64,000 bases of DNA from an uncultured Eubacteriales bacterium (GCA_934464585.1 CAKSJY010000002.1:86768-150767), one strand, 5' to 3'; shown: positions 42,412 through 53,420, numbered from the stretch's first letter. Numbers and translations are program-made. Notes: generated from the letters alone by a model not told the origin.

Positions 42412-44820
42412 TTGAATTATAATCATAAGAGTATAGAATCAAAGTGGCAGAAAATTTGGGAAGAAAATAAAGCCTTCGCAGCACATAATAAATCAGATAA
42501 ACCAAAGTTTTATTCGCTTATTGAGTTCCCGTATCCTTCAGGACAAGGCTTACATGTTGGACATCCAAGGTCATATACTGCTCTTGATATCATTTCCAGA
42601 AAAAAACGTTTAGAAGGATATAATGTACTTTATCCGATGGGCTGGGATGCATTTGGACTTCCAACAGAAAATTTTGCTATTAAAAATCATATTCATCCTG
42701 AAATAGTGACAAAGAATAATATAGCAAGATTTAAAAGCCAACTACAATCTCTTGGAATGTCCTTTGACTGGGATAGAGAAATAAACACAACTGATCCTAA
42801 GTATTATAAATGGACACAGTGGATATTTATTCAACTATTTAAAAAAGGTCTTGCATATAAAGATGAAGCAACAGTAAACTGGTGTACTTCGTGTAAATGT
42901 GTGCTTGCAAATGAAGAAGTAGTAAATGGTGTTTGTGAAAGGTGTTCAAGTGAGGTTGTACGAAAGGTAAAATCTCAATGGATGCTTAAAATAACCGAAT
43001 ATGCGGAAAGACTTATCAATGATTTAGATTTAGTAGATTATCCGGAAAGAGTAAAGGCTCAGCAAAAAAACTGGATAGGTAAGTCTGTTGGGGCAGAGGT
43101 TAACTTTAAAATAAGTACAGGTGATACAATAACTATATATACAACAAGGCCGGATACCCTTTTTGGTGCTATATATATGGTAATGTCTCCTGAACACAAA
43201 ATATTAAAAAATTGGAAAGAAAACATTTCCAACTATTCAGAGGTAGAAGAATATCAGAGAGAAGCATCTAAGAAAACTGATTTTGAACGTACAGAACTTG
43301 CTAAAGACAAAACAGGTGTAAAACTTGAAGGTGTTTATGCTATTAACCCTGTAAATGGAAGAGAAATTCCGATATTTATTTCAGACTATGTGTTGGTTTC
43401 ATATGGTACAGGTGCTATTATGGCAGTTCCTGCACACGATACAAGAGACTGGGAATTTGCTAAAAAATTTAATTTGCCGATAATAGAAGTTGTTTCAGGC
43501 GGAGATGTCAATGACGAAGCGTATACAGACTGCGAAAGCGGGACTATGGTAAATTCAGACTTCTTAAATGGTTTATCTGTTGAGGAAGCAAAGGTTAAAA
43601 TCATAGAGTACTTACAAAGCAATAATATAGGTCATAAGAAGATTAATTATAAACTTCGCGACTGGGTATTTTCCAGACAAAGATATTGGGGTGAGCCGAT
43701 ACCAATAGTTCATTGTGAAAAATGTGGTCAGGTTCCTGTACCGGAATCTGAACTTCCACTTACTCTTCCGATGGTAGAGTCTTATGAACCAACAGAGACA
43801 GGCGAATCACCGCTTGCAAATATTAAGGATTGGGTTGAAACAACTTGTCCGGTTTGCGGTGGCAAAGCTAAAAGAGAAACTGATACAATGCCTCAATGGG
43901 CTGGATCATCATGGTACTTTTTAAGATATTTAGACCCACATAATGATAAAGAACTTGCAAGCAAAGAGGCAATAGATTATTGGATGCCTGTAGATTGGTA
44001 TAACGGCGGTATGGAACATACTACTCTACACTTATTATATAGCCGTTTTTGGTATAAATTTTTATATGATATAGGTGTTGTGCCTGGTCCGGAACCTTAT
44101 GCTAAGCGTAGTAGCCATGGTATGATATTGGGCGAAAATGGCGACAAGATGAGTAAGTCCAGAGGAAATGTTGTAAATCCGGACGAGATAGTAGAAGAGT
44201 ATGGCGCAGATACAATGCGTATGTATGAAATGTTTATAGGCGATTTTGAAAAGTCGGCACCATGGAGTACTAACAGTATAAAAGGTTGCAGAAGATTTAT
44301 TGAAAGATATTGGAATTTGCAGTCGATGTTAAGTGAAAACGAGGGAATTAGAAAATCAATGGAGGTGCCTTTTAATAAAACAATTAAAAAGGTTACTTCT
44401 GATATCGAAACACTTAAGTTTAATACAGCTATAGCAAGTTTAATGTCGCTTTTAAACGAAATATATGCAACAAATGAAATAACTAAAGAAGAATTAAAAA
44501 TATTTACTATTCTTTTAAATCCTTTTGCACCTCATGTTACTGAAGAAATATGGCAAAGCCTAAATTTAGACAGTAAATATCTATATATGCAAAAATGGCC
44601 TTCATATGATGAGGAAAAATGTAAAGATAAAGAAGTAGAAATTGTTGTTCAAATTAATGGTAAAGTAAGAGCCAAGATGATGGTTTCTGTTGATATGCCA
44701 AAGGAAGAAATCATTGAAAAGGCAAAATTAAATGATAGTATAAGCAATTTATTGCAAGAAAAAACTATAATTAAAGAGATATATGTTAAAGGTAAACTTG
44801 TTAATATAGTAGCAAAATAA
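42412..44820 (+). CDS. leuS: Leucyl-tRNA synthetase
   Basis: Class I aminoacyl-tRNA synthetase. The HIGH motif is in [15 protein letters not shown] near residue 45. The CP1 editing domain spans about 220-410, with [10 protein letters not shown] and [15 protein letters not shown]. The KMSKS motif DKMSKSRGN lies near residue 580. The anticodon-binding domain and C-terminal extension follow ([10 protein letters not shown]). Start is TTG at 42412 with GGAGG upstream. Length (802) is typical of the bacterial enzyme. Confidence 0.97.
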   Translation: MNYNHKSIESKWQKIWEENKAFAAHNKSDKPKFYSLIEFPYPSGQGLHVGHPRSYTALDIISRKKRLEGYNVLYPMGWDAFGLPTENFAIKNHIHPEIVTKNNIARFKSQLQSLGMSFDWDREINTTDPKYYKWTQWIFIQLFKKGLAYKDEATVNWCTSCKCVLANEEVVNGVCERCSSEVVRKVKSQWMLKITEYAERLINDLDLVDYPERVKAQQKNWIGKSVGAEVNFKISTGDTITIYTTRPDTLFGAIYMVMSPEHKILKNWKENISNYSEVEEYQREASKKTDFERTELAKDKTGVKLEGVYAINPVNGREIPIFISDYVLVSYGTGAIMAVPAHDTRDWEFAKKFNLPIIEVVSGGDVNDEAYTDCESGTMVNSDFLNGLSVEEAKVKIIEYLQSNNIGHKKINYKLRDWVFSRQRYWGEPIPIVHCEKCGQVPVPESELPLTLPMVESYEPTETGESPLANIKDWVETTCPVCGGKAKRETDTMPQWAGSSWYFLRYLDPHNDKELASKEAIDYWMPVDWYNGGMEHTTLHLLYSRFWYKFLYDIGVVPGPEPYAKRSSHGMILGENGDKMSKSRGNVVNPDEIVEEYGADTMRMYEMFIGDFEKSAPWSTNSIKGCRRFIERYWNLQSMLSENEGIRKSMEVPFNKTIKKVTSDIETLKFNTAIASLMSLLNEIYATNEITKEELKIFTILLNPFAPHVTEEIWQSLNLDSKYLYMQKWPSYDEEKCKDKEVEIVVQINGKVRAKMMVSVDMPKEEIIEKAKLNDSISNLLQEKTIIKEIYVKGKLVNIVAK

Positions 44821-44844
44821 ATATGAAGTTTGGAGGATTTAAAA

Positions 44845-45999
44845 ATGCAAAATGTTTTTGAATATTTTATTCCTACAAGGATATTATTTGGTAAGGGTCA
44901 GCTTAATAATCTTCATAAGCAGGAACTTCCCGGAAAAAAGGCCCTAATTGTAATCACAGCCGGAAAATCAATGAAGTCAAACGGATATCTTAATAGGCTT
45001 CAAGATCAGCTTAATAAGGCGTGTGTAGACTATGCTTTATTTGATAAGGTTTTACCAAACCCTGTGCTTGATAATGTAACCGATGGTGCAAGGATGTGCA
45101 GAGAGGAAAACTGCGATTTTATAATAGGACTAGGTGGAGGTTCAAGTATAGACTGTGCAAAATCAATAGCTGTAATGGCTACAAATGACGGTGATTATTG
45201 GAAGTATGTTTTGGAAGAAGACTTCCCTAAAAATGATCCATTACCACTTGTTGCAATCACCACAACAGCCGGCACAGGAACAGAGGCCGATCCATGGACG
45301 GTTATAACCAATGAAGCTACAAACGAGAAAGTAGGATATGGTTATGATAAGACTTATCCGGTAATATCTGTAGTTGATCCTGAACTTATGGCAACAGTTC
45401 CGGCTAAGTTAACAGCATATCAAGGTTTTGATACTCTATTTCACGCGATTGAAAGTATAATAAATAAAAAGGAAAATCCAATTGGTGAAATGTGTGCATT
45501 AAAAGCGATAGAACTGATGTCAAAGTATTTGCCAAGAGCAGTAAAAAATGGCAATGATGAGGAAGCAAGAGAAAAATGTGCACTTGCTAATACACTTGCA
45601 GGTTTCTTTATGTACTGCACTTCAGAACATAGTTTGGAGCATGCGCTTTCAGCTTTTCATCCTAATTTGCCTCATGGTGCAGGTCTAATTATGATTAGTC
45701 TAGCTTACTATAATCATTTTGCAAGTATTCATGCCTGCGATGCGGAATTAATTAAAATGGCAAGGGCTATGGGTAAGGAGAATGCAAATTCTACGGCAGA
45801 TTTTATAGATGCCCTAAAGAAACTACAAATTGATTGCGATGTTAATGAGTTAAAAATGTCTAATTATGATATAGAACGTTCTGAATTGAGAAGGATTGCT
45901 CAAAATGCAAGATCATCAATGGGTGTATTATTTACTAGGGATCCTGTTGACATAAGTGAAGATGATTGTGTTAAGATTTTAGAGGAATCTTATAGATAA
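44845..45999 (+). CDS. Iron-containing alcohol dehydrogenase
   Basis: NAD(P)-dependent group III alcohol dehydrogenase, likely reducing fermentation aldehydes. The N-terminal Rossmann-like domain has IIGLGGGSSIDCAKSIAV. The metal domain has TTAGTGTEADPWTVI and ligands in AYQGFDTLFHAIES and EHSLEHALSAFHPNLPHGAGL. Length (384) fits. I used ATG 44845 with GGAGG upstream rather than an upstream TTG. Substrate (butanol, 1,3-propanediol, other) is not decidable. It ends in its own terminator. Confidence 0.92.
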   Translation: MQNVFEYFIPTRILFGKGQLNNLHKQELPGKKALIVITAGKSMKSNGYLNRLQDQLNKACVDYALFDKVLPNPVLDNVTDGARMCREENCDFIIGLGGGSSIDCAKSIAVMATNDGDYWKYVLEEDFPKNDPLPLVAITTTAGTGTEADPWTVITNEATNEKVGYGYDKTYPVISVVDPELMATVPAKLTAYQGFDTLFHAIESIINKKENPIGEMCALKAIELMSKYLPRAVKNGNDEEAREKCALANTLAGFFMYCTSEHSLEHALSAFHPNLPHGAGLIMISLAYYNHFASIHACDAELIKMARAMGKENANSTADFIDALKKLQIDCDVNELKMSNYDIERSELRRIAQNARSSMGVLFTRDPVDISEDDCVKILEESYR

Positions 46000-46009
46000 T
46001 TTCATGATA

Positions 46010-46039
46010 AAAGGCGGCTATTAATTTAGCTGCCTTTTT
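46010..46039 (+). terminator. Rho-independent terminator after the alcohol dehydrogenase
   Basis: AAAGGCGGCT and AGCTGCCTTTTT pair with one wobble, followed by T-run. The remaining gap to 46205 holds a weak promoter (TTGGTA 46129-46134, TATTAT 46152-46157, spacing 17) for the ferredoxin gene. Confidence 0.8.
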
Positions 46040-46205
46040 GATAATATTAGATTCAAAGAATATACAAAAAATTTGTTATTCTTATAAAAGCCAAAGCTAT
46101 AAGCAAGGATTTTTTATAAAGGTGAATATTGGTAAAGGTTTAGGATAAATATATTATAGAGAGACGATTCTACTTAACATTAGTATTTTGGAAGGAGGTG
46201 TTATG

Positions 46206-46391
46206 ATGAAAGTAGATATTGATAGAGAAGGTTGTATTGGATGTGGGCTTTGCTCAGAAATTTGCCCTGATGTTTTTAGAATGGCAGATGATTCCAAAGC
46301 AGAGGTATATAGTGAACCTACACCAGAAACAGAGGATATGGTAAAAGAAGCTGCAGAAAGCTGTCCCGTTCAGGTAATAGAAGCTGAATAG
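46206..46391 (+). CDS. Small [4Fe-4S] ferredoxin
   Basis: Low-potential electron carrier of 61 residues. The cluster motif is CIGCGLCSEICP followed by a remote CPV near the C-terminus, giving a CX2CX2CX3CP...CP pattern typical of single-cluster ferredoxins in anaerobes. ATG 46206 lies seven bases after AAGGAGG; ATG 46203 is an alternative. Its short length and abundant Asp/Glu fit the family. It is a single-gene unit, with a shared terminator downstream. Redox partner unknown. Confidence 0.93.
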   Translation: MKVDIDREGCIGCGLCSEICPDVFRMADDSKAEVYSEPTPETEDMVKEAAESCPVQVIEAE

Positions 46392-46518
46392 TTTGCTATT
46401 ATATCTATATGTTGTCTGAAAAAGGACAGGCATAAAGTGTTAAAATGTTTGTTAATAACTTATTTTGTTTGTTGTTTTAGTCTGTGTATTTAATAGTTTA
46501 AAAAATTAATAATTAAGA

Positions 46519-46557
46519 GAACCTCACACTTACATTATAAATGCAGGTGTGAGGTTC
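46519..46557. terminator. Bidirectional terminator after the ferredoxin gene
   Basis: GAACCTCACAC (46519-46529) and GTGTGAGGTTC (46547-46557) form a perfect 11-bp stem between convergent genes. Confidence 0.85.
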
Positions 46558-46590
46558 AATATTATAATTTTATACTTTTTTCTCAGTCAG

Positions 46591-46800
46591 TTAAGCTTGA
46601 TTGTGTACAAGCTCATTTTCTCTGAATAAAAGAGATATACACCAAATTGCAGATATTGCAACTAATGTGTAAATTATACGGCTTATTATAGCTCCTTGAC
46701 CTCCGCAAATCCAAGCTACTATATCAAATTGAAAAAGGCCTATGGAACCCCAGTTTATACCACCTATTATTAATAAGCATAAAGCTATCCTATCAAGCAT
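46591..46800 (-). CDS. DUF378-type small membrane protein
   Basis: A 69-residue protein with two membrane segments (about 3-25 and 40-60). The stretch IALCLLIIGGINWGSIGLFQFD matches the DUF378 (YuzA-like) pattern split over residues 5-26. I chose ATG with AGGGATG upstream, giving a normal family length. No biochemical function is known for this family. It is convergent with the ferredoxin gene and lies alone. Confidence 0.85.
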   Translation of the reverse strand: MLDRIALCLLIIGGINWGSIGLFQFDIVAWICGGQGAIISRIIYTLVAISAIWCISLLFRENELVHNQA

Positions 46801-46893
46801 TTTTTCACATCCCTTAATTTTTGTAAAGAGCAAAACTTGCTCGTTTTAGTTTCTGCTATAATAGAAATAAATATGCTTGTAAATTTTTTAAAG

Positions 46894-47535
46894 TTATTTA
46901 CATATTTTCTTATATGTTAAGTATGAATATATAAGAGTTAATGATATGTACAATATAAGTATGGTAGTAAATCCATAAATGCAAAGATTAATACTTTGCA
47001 TTAAGAAGGATATAATACTAATTATAATTGCGGATGTTCCTGAGAATATTCCAAGAACACTTCCTATCCTTTGTGTTTTATCCCATACAATATCGTTTTT
47101 TAATGCCCATGGTGTTTTTATTCCAAGGCTTTTATTGCGTTTTAATTTTGGCATGAAAAAGCTGATAAAGATTAGAAATATGCCTATGGCTAATGCTATC
47201 AAATAGATAAAAATTTTACTATTATTTTCTGGATAAAAAGCAGCAAAATACAATATCCATGATATGATAATAAAAAATATAGTTATTGCGGAAGTGATTA
47301 TATTTTCATATTTTTTATTTTGCCTGTTTGAGTGTTTACTATACATATAATATACAATAGAGATAATCAGCGGAGTAGTGGGGACACTAAGAAATAACCA
47401 TTTATTTCCCCACATATCTGTACTACCATCTATACCATAGTGTATAGCTATATAGTTATTTTGCGATAAAAAAACTAATAATGTGAGAATAAAGGTGTTT
47501 AATATACTTATTATAATAGAAAGTTTTTTTGACAT
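46894..47535 (-). CDS. SdpI-family membrane protein (DUF1648-like N-terminus)
   Basis: Polytopic membrane protein of 213 residues with about six hydrophobic segments. The N-terminus has the DUF1648 pattern (FLSQNNYIAIHYGIDGSTDMWG) around residues 23-44, and the C-terminal part has the SdpI motif NKSLGIKTPWALKNDIVWDK near residues 134-153. SdpI proteins give immunity to the Bacillus toxin SdpC; no sdpC-like toxin gene lies nearby, so here it may be a resistance or signalling relative. It is transcribed alone. Confidence 0.85.
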   Translation of the reverse strand: MSKKLSIIISILNTFILTLLVFLSQNNYIAIHYGIDGSTDMWGNKWLFLSVPTTPLIISIVYYMYSKHSNRQNKKYENIITSAITIFFIIISWILYFAAFYPENNSKIFIYLIALAIGIFLIFISFFMPKLKRNKSLGIKTPWALKNDIVWDKTQRIGSVLGIFSGTSAIIISIISFLMQSINLCIYGFTTILILYISLTLIYSYLTYKKICK

Positions 47536-47644
47536 AATATTCTCCTTTTGCTTTTAAATTGACAGATAAGATTTTTATATATAATATATATTATAGTATT
47601 GTATGTTTTCTTACAAGATTAAAATTTAAAAGATGGAGATTATT

Positions 47645-48370
47645 ATGATTACAATATTTTACCTAGTTATATATTTTTCATTTTATAGTTTTTTTGGTTG
47701 GATATGTGAAACAATATACTGTTCCATAGGCCAAAGAAAGTTTGTGAATAGAGGTTTTTTAAATGGTCCGTTTTGTCCTATATATGGATTTGGAGCTATA
47801 ATACTAACATTGGTCCTTTCGGATTTTAAAAATAATATTATCCTGTTGTTTTTACTAAGTGCTATATTAATGAGTATTTTAGAGTATATAACTTCATATG
47901 TTATGGAAAAAATGTTTCATGCAAGGTGGTGGGATTATTCCAAGAATAAGTTTAATATAAACGGTAGGGTATGTCTTAAAAATTCAACGATGTTCGGGTT
48001 AATGTCTGTTATATTTATAGAGGTTATACACCCTTTTATTTATAATATTGTTGCAGGTTGGTCTTACGGAGTAGTTAGGAATATTGCTATTATTATGCTT
48101 TCTTATTTTATTGTAGATTTGGTAGTATCTATAATTACAGTAATGAAGATAAACAATACCTTGCTACAGATAAAGTTTGACCCGGCTATGATTAAAAAGA
48201 AATTTGAAGAAAATGTCGTAGGTAAAAGATTTGCTATTAGAGAGAAATCTCGTAGATTATTTTATAAAAGGGTTATACATGCGTTCCCTAATATTCAATA
48301 TAAAAGCCATTATGATGCCCTTCCAAGACTTAAGGAATTATTAACTAAGGAAAGAAAAAATAAAAATTAG
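47645..48370 (+). CDS. CmpB-like (putative ABC-transporter type IV) membrane protein
   Basis: A 241-residue integral membrane protein. The N-terminal SFFGWICETIYCSIGQRKFVNRGFLNGP run (split over residues 14-42) and the YITSYVMEKMFHARWWDYS segment are characteristic of the family once labelled putative ABC-transporter type IV. Five to six membrane segments are visible. ATG 47645 with GGAG upstream was chosen over ATG 47633. TTGACA at 47559-47564 with TATAAT-like boxes after it is its likely promoter. No transport activity is established. Confidence 0.85.
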   Translation: MITIFYLVIYFSFYSFFGWICETIYCSIGQRKFVNRGFLNGPFCPIYGFGAIILTLVLSDFKNNIILLFLLSAILMSILEYITSYVMEKMFHARWWDYSKNKFNINGRVCLKNSTMFGLMSVIFIEVIHPFIYNIVAGWSYGVVRNIAIIMLSYFIVDLVVSIITVMKINNTLLQIKFDPAMIKKKFEENVVGKRFAIREKSRRLFYKRVIHAFPNIQYKSHYDALPRLKELLTKERKNKN

Positions 48371-48452
48371 ACAAAAAATAAGTTGTTTTTTTATTTTTAA
48401 TGTTGAATATTAACAAAGATCAAGAAAAGACAAAAATGGTCTAAATTATTGG

Positions 48453-48481
48453 TTGACAAAAGTAGACAATAGTGGTAAATT
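48453..48481 (+). promoter_or_regulatory. Sigma-A promoter of the hrcA operon
   Basis: TTGACA (48453-48458) and TAAATT (48476-48481) are 17 bp apart, immediately upstream of the CIRCE element. Confidence 0.75.
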
Positions 48482-48490
48482 ATATTTATA

Positions 48491-48517
48491 TTAGCACTCG
48501 ATGTGTTAGAGTGCTAA
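48491..48517 (+). promoter_or_regulatory. CIRCE element (HrcA operator)
   Basis: TTAGCACTC-N9-GAGTGCTAA, a perfect match to the CIRCE consensus. It overlaps the expected transcription start, where HrcA blocks transcription until heat titrates GroEL away. Confidence 0.97.
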
Positions 48518-48540
48518 TAATCAAGTCTAGAGGTAATAAT

Positions 48541-49572
48541 ATGAAACCTGAGGAAAGAAAATTAAAAATATTAGAAGCAATTGTTGATTTGTATGTTGAA
48601 ACAGGTGAACCGGTTGGTTCAAAGGCATTATGCGATTACCTTGATTTTTCTGTTTCATCTGCAACAATAAGAAATGATATGGCAGAATTTTGTGATTTAG
48701 GTTTTCTTGAAAAAATCCATACATCGTCTGGTAGAGTTCCTTCAGATAGAGGATATAGGCTTTATGTAAATAAGCTTATGAACCGAAAGGATTTATCTCA
48801 TGATGAGAAAATTTATATTCTTTCAGGATTGTCCTCTTGCCGAAATGATCCGGAGCGACTTCTCTCGAAAGCTTCAGAGCTTTTGTCAGAGATAACAAAT
48901 TTTGCAGCAGTTTCTACATCACCACCAACTGTAAATGACACGGTAAGAAAAATTGAGTTTGTTCAAACCGGAAGAAAATCTGCAATGCTGATTTTTATGA
49001 CTTCATTAGGAATTATAAAAAACAAATTATTTCGTTCCGAATATGATCTGACACCGGAGGTATTGAATGCCTTTGCAAATATTGCAAATGAAAAATTTGT
49101 TGGACTCAACGTTTCTATGATAGACACTGCGTTTATTCAAGGAGTTGCGGCTTCTTTGGGTGAAATGGCTCTTTTAATGCCACCGGTATTAAATGCCGTT
49201 TTAGATGCAGCTAGTGAGTCTATTAATGTAAGCATTTCTATGATGGGACAGACTAATTTGTTATTTCTACCGGAATTTGATACTGACAATGCTAAGAGTG
49301 TAATGGAATTTTTAAACCATCAGGATAATATAGTCGATTTGCTTTTAAGTAATCAGCGAAACCGTACCAATGTTTTAATTGGTCCGGAAACTAATCGGCC
49401 GGAGCTTGAGAATTTTAGTGTTGTTATATCACATTATAATTTATTTAACAATGTATCCGGTGCAATAGCGATTATAGGTCCAAAGCGTATGGATTATTCT
49501 AAGATAATAACCAGTCTTGAATATTTAAGTTCATCTGTAGGCAATATATTGAGTGAAATTTTAGATTCTTGA
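48541..49572 (+). CDS. hrcA: HrcA, heat-shock repressor
   Basis: Binds CIRCE to repress chaperone genes. An N-terminal winged helix (PEERKLKILEAIVDLYVETG, GEPVGSKAL, SSATIRNDMAEF, EKIHTSSGRVPSDRGYRLYV) is followed by a GAF-like dimerisation domain. The ATG at 48541 has AGAGG upstream and follows the operator. Length (343) is normal. It leads the hrcA-grpE-dnaK-dnaJ operon. Confidence 0.96.
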   Translation: MKPEERKLKILEAIVDLYVETGEPVGSKALCDYLDFSVSSATIRNDMAEFCDLGFLEKIHTSSGRVPSDRGYRLYVNKLMNRKDLSHDEKIYILSGLSSCRNDPERLLSKASELLSEITNFAAVSTSPPTVNDTVRKIEFVQTGRKSAMLIFMTSLGIIKNKLFRSEYDLTPEVLNAFANIANEKFVGLNVSMIDTAFIQGVAASLGEMALLMPPVLNAVLDAASESINVSISMMGQTNLLFLPEFDTDNAKSVMEFLNHQDNIVDLLLSNQRNRTNVLIGPETNRPELENFSVVISHYNLFNNVSGAIAIIGPKRMDYSKIITSLEYLSSSVGNILSEILDS

Positions 49573-49618
49573 CTTGTAAATTTATAGTGAATATAGATAG
49601 TTGAAAGGGGAAAACTTT

Positions 49619-50203
49619 TTGAGTAACAAAACACAAAAAAAGAAAAAATTGCCTGAGGATGAAAATAAAGACACATCCCCAAAGCAATCAATGGATCAAA
49701 ATGAAGAACCAACTAAAGAACCAACTAAAGAAAATGATTCTGTCTCTGATAATGATAATAATGAGATCATAGAAAGCTTGAAAAAGGAATTAGACGCACA
49801 AAAAGATAGATTATTGCGTACTGCTGCTGAATATGATAACTTCAGAAAGAGAACAGAAAAAGAAAAAGCATTAATATATTCTGATGCAACCAGTGTTGCT
49901 GTATCAGCAATACTTCCAATCGCGGATAGTTTAGAACATGCTACAAAATCTTTGGAAGGTGCAGATGAGAATTATCAAAAGGGATTATTACTTATCGTAA
50001 ATCAGTTTAATGAATCATTAAAAAAATTGAAAGTTGAGTCTTTTGGAGAAAAAGGTGATAGCTTTAATCCTGATTTACACAACGCAGTTTCTCACATTGA
50101 AGATGAACAACTCGGAGAAAATGTGATATCTGAAGTATTTCAGAAGGGATATAAAATAGGAGATCACATAGTTAGATATGCAATGGTTCAGGTTGCAAAT
50201 TAA
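49619..50203 (+). CDS. grpE: GrpE, nucleotide exchange factor of DnaK
   Basis: Releases ADP from DnaK. A charged, disordered N-terminus (about 1-50, with a short NEEPTKEPTKEN repeat) precedes the long helix DAQKDRLLRTAAEYDNFRKR and the beta domain with FGEKGDSFNPDLHNAVSHIE. TTG 49619 lies eight bases after AAAGGGG. It is between hrcA and dnaK as usual. Confidence 0.95.
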   Translation: MSNKTQKKKKLPEDENKDTSPKQSMDQNEEPTKEPTKENDSVSDNDNNEIIESLKKELDAQKDRLLRTAAEYDNFRKRTEKEKALIYSDATSVAVSAILPIADSLEHATKSLEGADENYQKGLLLIVNQFNESLKKLKVESFGEKGDSFNPDLHNAVSHIEDEQLGENVISEVFQKGYKIGDHIVRYAMVQVAN

Positions 50204-50266
50204 CTTATGATTTTATAAATTAAAAAAACATACTATATAGATACAATTTTTAGGAGGAAATATATC

Positions 50267-52096
50267 ATGGCAAAAACAATAGGTATAGATTTAGGAACTA
50301 CAAATTCTTGTGTGGCTGTTATCGAAGGTGGCGAACCGGTAGTTATCGCTAATGCAGAAGGTGCAAGAACAACACCATCAGTAGTAGCTTTTTCAAAAAC
50401 AGGCGAAAGAATGGTTGGCCAAGTTGCAAAACGTCAGGCTATTACAAACCCGGACCGTACAGTGTCATCAATAAAAAGAGAAATGGGTACAGCACATAAA
50501 GTTAAAATAGATGACAAGGAATATACTCCACAAGAAATTTCTGCAATGATTCTTCAAAAGTTAAAATCTGATGCAGAAGCTTACTTAGGAGATAAAGTAA
50601 CAGAAGCTGTTATTACAGTACCGGCTTACTTTACAGATGCTCAACGTCAAGCAACTAAGGATGCAGGTAAAATTGCAGGTTTAGAGGTTAAACGTATTAT
50701 CAACGAACCAACAGCAGCAGCTCTTTCTTATGGTATAGATAAGGAAAATGACCAAAAGATCATGGTATATGACTTAGGTGGCGGTACATTCGACGTTTCT
50801 ATTATTGAAATGGGAGACGGTGTTCAAGAAGTACTTGCAACAGCTGGTAACAACCGTTTAGGTGGAGATGACTTTGACCAAAAAATTATTGATTGGATGG
50901 TTTCATCTTTTAAATCTGAAACAGGTATAGATCTAAAAAATGATAAGATGGCTATGCAAAGATTAAAGGAAGCTGCAGAAAAAGCTAAAATCGAGCTATC
51001 AGGTGTAACATCTGCTGCTATTAACCTACCATTCATCACAGCTGATGCAACAGGTCCTAAACACTTAGACTTAACACTTTCAAGAGCTAAGTTTAATGAA
51101 CTTACAGCTGACTTAGTTGAAAAAACAATGGTTCCTGTAAAAAATGCACTATCGGATTCAGGCTTGTCTATCAATGAAATCGATAAGGTATTGATGGTTG
51201 GTGGATCTTCAAGAATACCAGCTGTACAAGAAGAAGTTAAGAAGCTAACAGGTAAAGAACCATTTAAGGGTATTAACCCTGATGAATGTGTCGCTATAGG
51301 AGCTGCTCTTCAAGCAGGTGTTTTAGGCGGAGAAGTTGAAGGATTACTTCTTTTGGACGTTACTCCACTTTCTCTTGGTATCGAAACTATGGGCGGAGTT
51401 ATGACCAAGGTAATTGACAGAAATACAACTATCCCAACTAAAAAGAGCCAAATCTTCTCTACTGCAGCTGATAACCAAACACAAGTTGAAGTTAACGTAC
51501 TTCAAGGTGAACGTGAATTTGCAAGGGACAATAAACAACTTGGCTTGTTTAAACTAGACGGTATCGCTCCAGCTCCTAGAGGTATACCTCAAATCGAAGT
51601 AACATTTGATATAGATGCAAATGGTATTGTAAATGTTCATGCTAAAGATTTAGGTACAGGAAAAGAACAAAAAATAACAATTACATCAAGCACAAATATG
51701 TCTAAAGAAGAAATAGACAGAGCTGTTAAAAATGCGGAACAATTTGCAGAAGAAGACAAGAAGCGTCGTGAAGAAGTAGAAACTAAAAACGAAGCAGAAA
51801 ATCTATGCTATGCAGTTGAAAAATTAATTTCAGATAATGGCGATAAGATTTCAGAAGAAGATAAAACATCTTTGAAAGAAAAGGTTGAAGCATTAAAAGA
51901 AGTTATTAATAAAAACAATTCAGAAGATATAAAGGCAAAAACTGAAGAACTACAAAAATCTATGTATGAGGTATCAACTAAGCTTTATCAACAAGCAGCA
52001 CCACAGGGTGAGCAAAATGCTCAAGCTGGTCAAAATGTAGATGGAAACAACGTTTACGATGCTGATTATAAAGATGTTGATGATAACAACAAGTAA
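50267..52096 (+). CDS. dnaK: DnaK, Hsp70 chaperone
   Basis: ATP-dependent chaperone. The ATPase domain begins [52 protein letters not shown] and [15 protein letters not shown] follow, then the interdomain linker [16 protein letters not shown] and the substrate-binding domain. The lid ends in a Gln/Asn-rich tail and [12 protein letters not shown]. Length (609) matches the Gram-positive form that lacks a loop in the ATPase domain. AGGAGG precedes ATG. Confidence 0.97.
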   Translation: MAKTIGIDLGTTNSCVAVIEGGEPVVIANAEGARTTPSVVAFSKTGERMVGQVAKRQAITNPDRTVSSIKREMGTAHKVKIDDKEYTPQEISAMILQKLKSDAEAYLGDKVTEAVITVPAYFTDAQRQATKDAGKIAGLEVKRIINEPTAAALSYGIDKENDQKIMVYDLGGGTFDVSIIEMGDGVQEVLATAGNNRLGGDDFDQKIIDWMVSSFKSETGIDLKNDKMAMQRLKEAAEKAKIELSGVTSAAINLPFITADATGPKHLDLTLSRAKFNELTADLVEKTMVPVKNALSDSGLSINEIDKVLMVGGSSRIPAVQEEVKKLTGKEPFKGINPDECVAIGAALQAGVLGGEVEGLLLLDVTPLSLGIETMGGVMTKVIDRNTTIPTKKSQIFSTAADNQTQVEVNVLQGEREFARDNKQLGLFKLDGIAPAPRGIPQIEVTFDIDANGIVNVHAKDLGTGKEQKITITSSTNMSKEEIDRAVKNAEQFAEEDKKRREEVETKNEAENLCYAVEKLISDNGDKISEEDKTSLKEKVEALKEVINKNNSEDIKAKTEELQKSMYEVSTKLYQQAAPQGEQNAQAGQNVDGNNVYDADYKDVDDNNK

Positions 52097-52108
52097 ATTT
52101 AAAAATGG

Positions 52109-52139
52109 ATCCCTCCGCTATTAGTGGCGGAGGGATTTT
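52109..52139 (+). terminator. Rho-independent terminator between dnaK and dnaJ
   Basis: ATCCCTCCGC (52109-52118) and GCGGAGGGAT (52127-52136) form a perfect 10-bp stem followed by TTTT. It lies 37 bases before the dnaJ start and probably lowers dnaJ expression relative to dnaK. Confidence 0.8.
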
Positions 52140-52175
52140 GGTGATAAACGATCCACTAACTAAGGAGTGATATTT

Positions 52176-53318
52176 TTGGCTGATAAGCGTGACTTTTATG
52201 AAGTTATGGGTGTACCGAAAAATGCATCTGATGATGAAATAAAAAAAGCTTTCAGAAAGCTTGCAAAAAAATATCATCCGGATTTAAATCCAGGTGATAA
52301 ACAAGCAGAAATGAAATTCAAAGAAGTAAATGAAGCATATGAGGTGCTCTCAGATAAACAAAAACGTGCAAGATATGATCAATTTGGTCATGCAGGTGTA
52401 GATCCGAGCTATGGTGCAGGTCCAACAGGTCAGAGCCCATTTGGTGAAGATATAGATTTAGGGGATATCTTCAATAGCTTCTTTGGCGGATTTGGTAGTA
52501 CGAGAAGACAATCAAATCCTAATGCACCGAGAAGGGGAAGTGATACCGAAATATCACTTACAATCTCTTTTGAGGAAGCAGCTAAGGGATGTAAGAAGGA
52601 AATTTCTTATAACAATATTGAAAAGTGTGAAGAGTGTTCGGGTACAGGTGCGTCTAAGGGCTCATCACCTAAGACTTGTCCTGCTTGCCATGGAACAGGT
52701 CAGGTTACAATTAATCAACGTACACCATTTGGTGTGATACAAACATCAAGAACTTGTGATAGATGTCATGGTAAGGGAAAAATAATAGAAAATCCATGCA
52801 AAAAATGTTCCGGAGAGGGCAGAAGAAACTCCAGAAATACTATTGAAATTACTATACCGGCCGGAATAAATGACGGACAGATATTAAATATTAGAAACAA
52901 AGGTAATGCAGGAACTAATGGTGGCCCTAATGGTGACTTACATGTATATATCTCTGTTAAACCACACGAGATATTTGAAAGAAAAGCAGATGATGTTTGG
53001 TGTGAAATACCTATTACATTTACTCAGGCTTCTTTAGGAGCTGAAATCGTTGTTCCTACATTAGATGGTAAAGTTACTTATTCTATTCATGAGGGTACTC
53101 AACCTGGTGACATATTTAAACTAAAGGGTAGAGGTATTGAACATTTAAATTCAAGAGGAAGAGGAGATCAATATGTAAAGGTTAATATAGAAACTCCTCG
53201 TCACTTAAATAATAAACAGAAAGAACTCTTGAAAGAATTCGATGCAACAATAAATGACAAAAATTATCAGAGAAGAAAAGGCTTTTTTGATAAAATTAAA
53301 AATTTGTTTGAGGACTAA
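52176..53318 (+). CDS. dnaJ: DnaJ, Hsp40 co-chaperone
   Basis: Stimulates DnaK ATPase and delivers substrates. J-domain at the start with HPD in [11 protein letters not shown], then a Gly/Phe-rich region (about 75-125), four CXXCXGXG zinc motifs ([32 protein letters not shown]), and C-terminal beta-domains. TTG 52176, with AAGGAG upstream, matches the family's ADKRDFYEV beginning. Length (380) is typical. Confidence 0.97.
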   Translation: MADKRDFYEVMGVPKNASDDEIKKAFRKLAKKYHPDLNPGDKQAEMKFKEVNEAYEVLSDKQKRARYDQFGHAGVDPSYGAGPTGQSPFGEDIDLGDIFNSFFGGFGSTRRQSNPNAPRRGSDTEISLTISFEEAAKGCKKEISYNNIEKCEECSGTGASKGSSPKTCPACHGTGQVTINQRTPFGVIQTSRTCDRCHGKGKIIENPCKKCSGEGRRNSRNTIEITIPAGINDGQILNIRNKGNAGTNGGPNGDLHVYISVKPHEIFERKADDVWCEIPITFTQASLGAEIVVPTLDGKVTYSIHEGTQPGDIFKLKGRGIEHLNSRGRGDQYVKVNIETPRHLNNKQKELLKEFDATINDKNYQRRKGFFDKIKNLFED

Positions 53319-53320
53319 AT

Positions 53321-53364
53321 AAAAAGGTTTCGTTTGTGAGCTAAATCTATAACGAAACCTTTTT
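53321..53364 (+). terminator. Rho-independent terminator after dnaJ
   Basis: AAAAAGGTTTCGTT (53321-53334) and AACGAAACCTTTTT (53351-53364) form a 14-bp stem ending in T-run. Confidence 0.9.
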
Positions 53365-53420
53365 GACAATAAACAAAATAAATTGCTTATTTTGTGGTGA
53401 CCAGGCTTAGTTTTAGGGGA

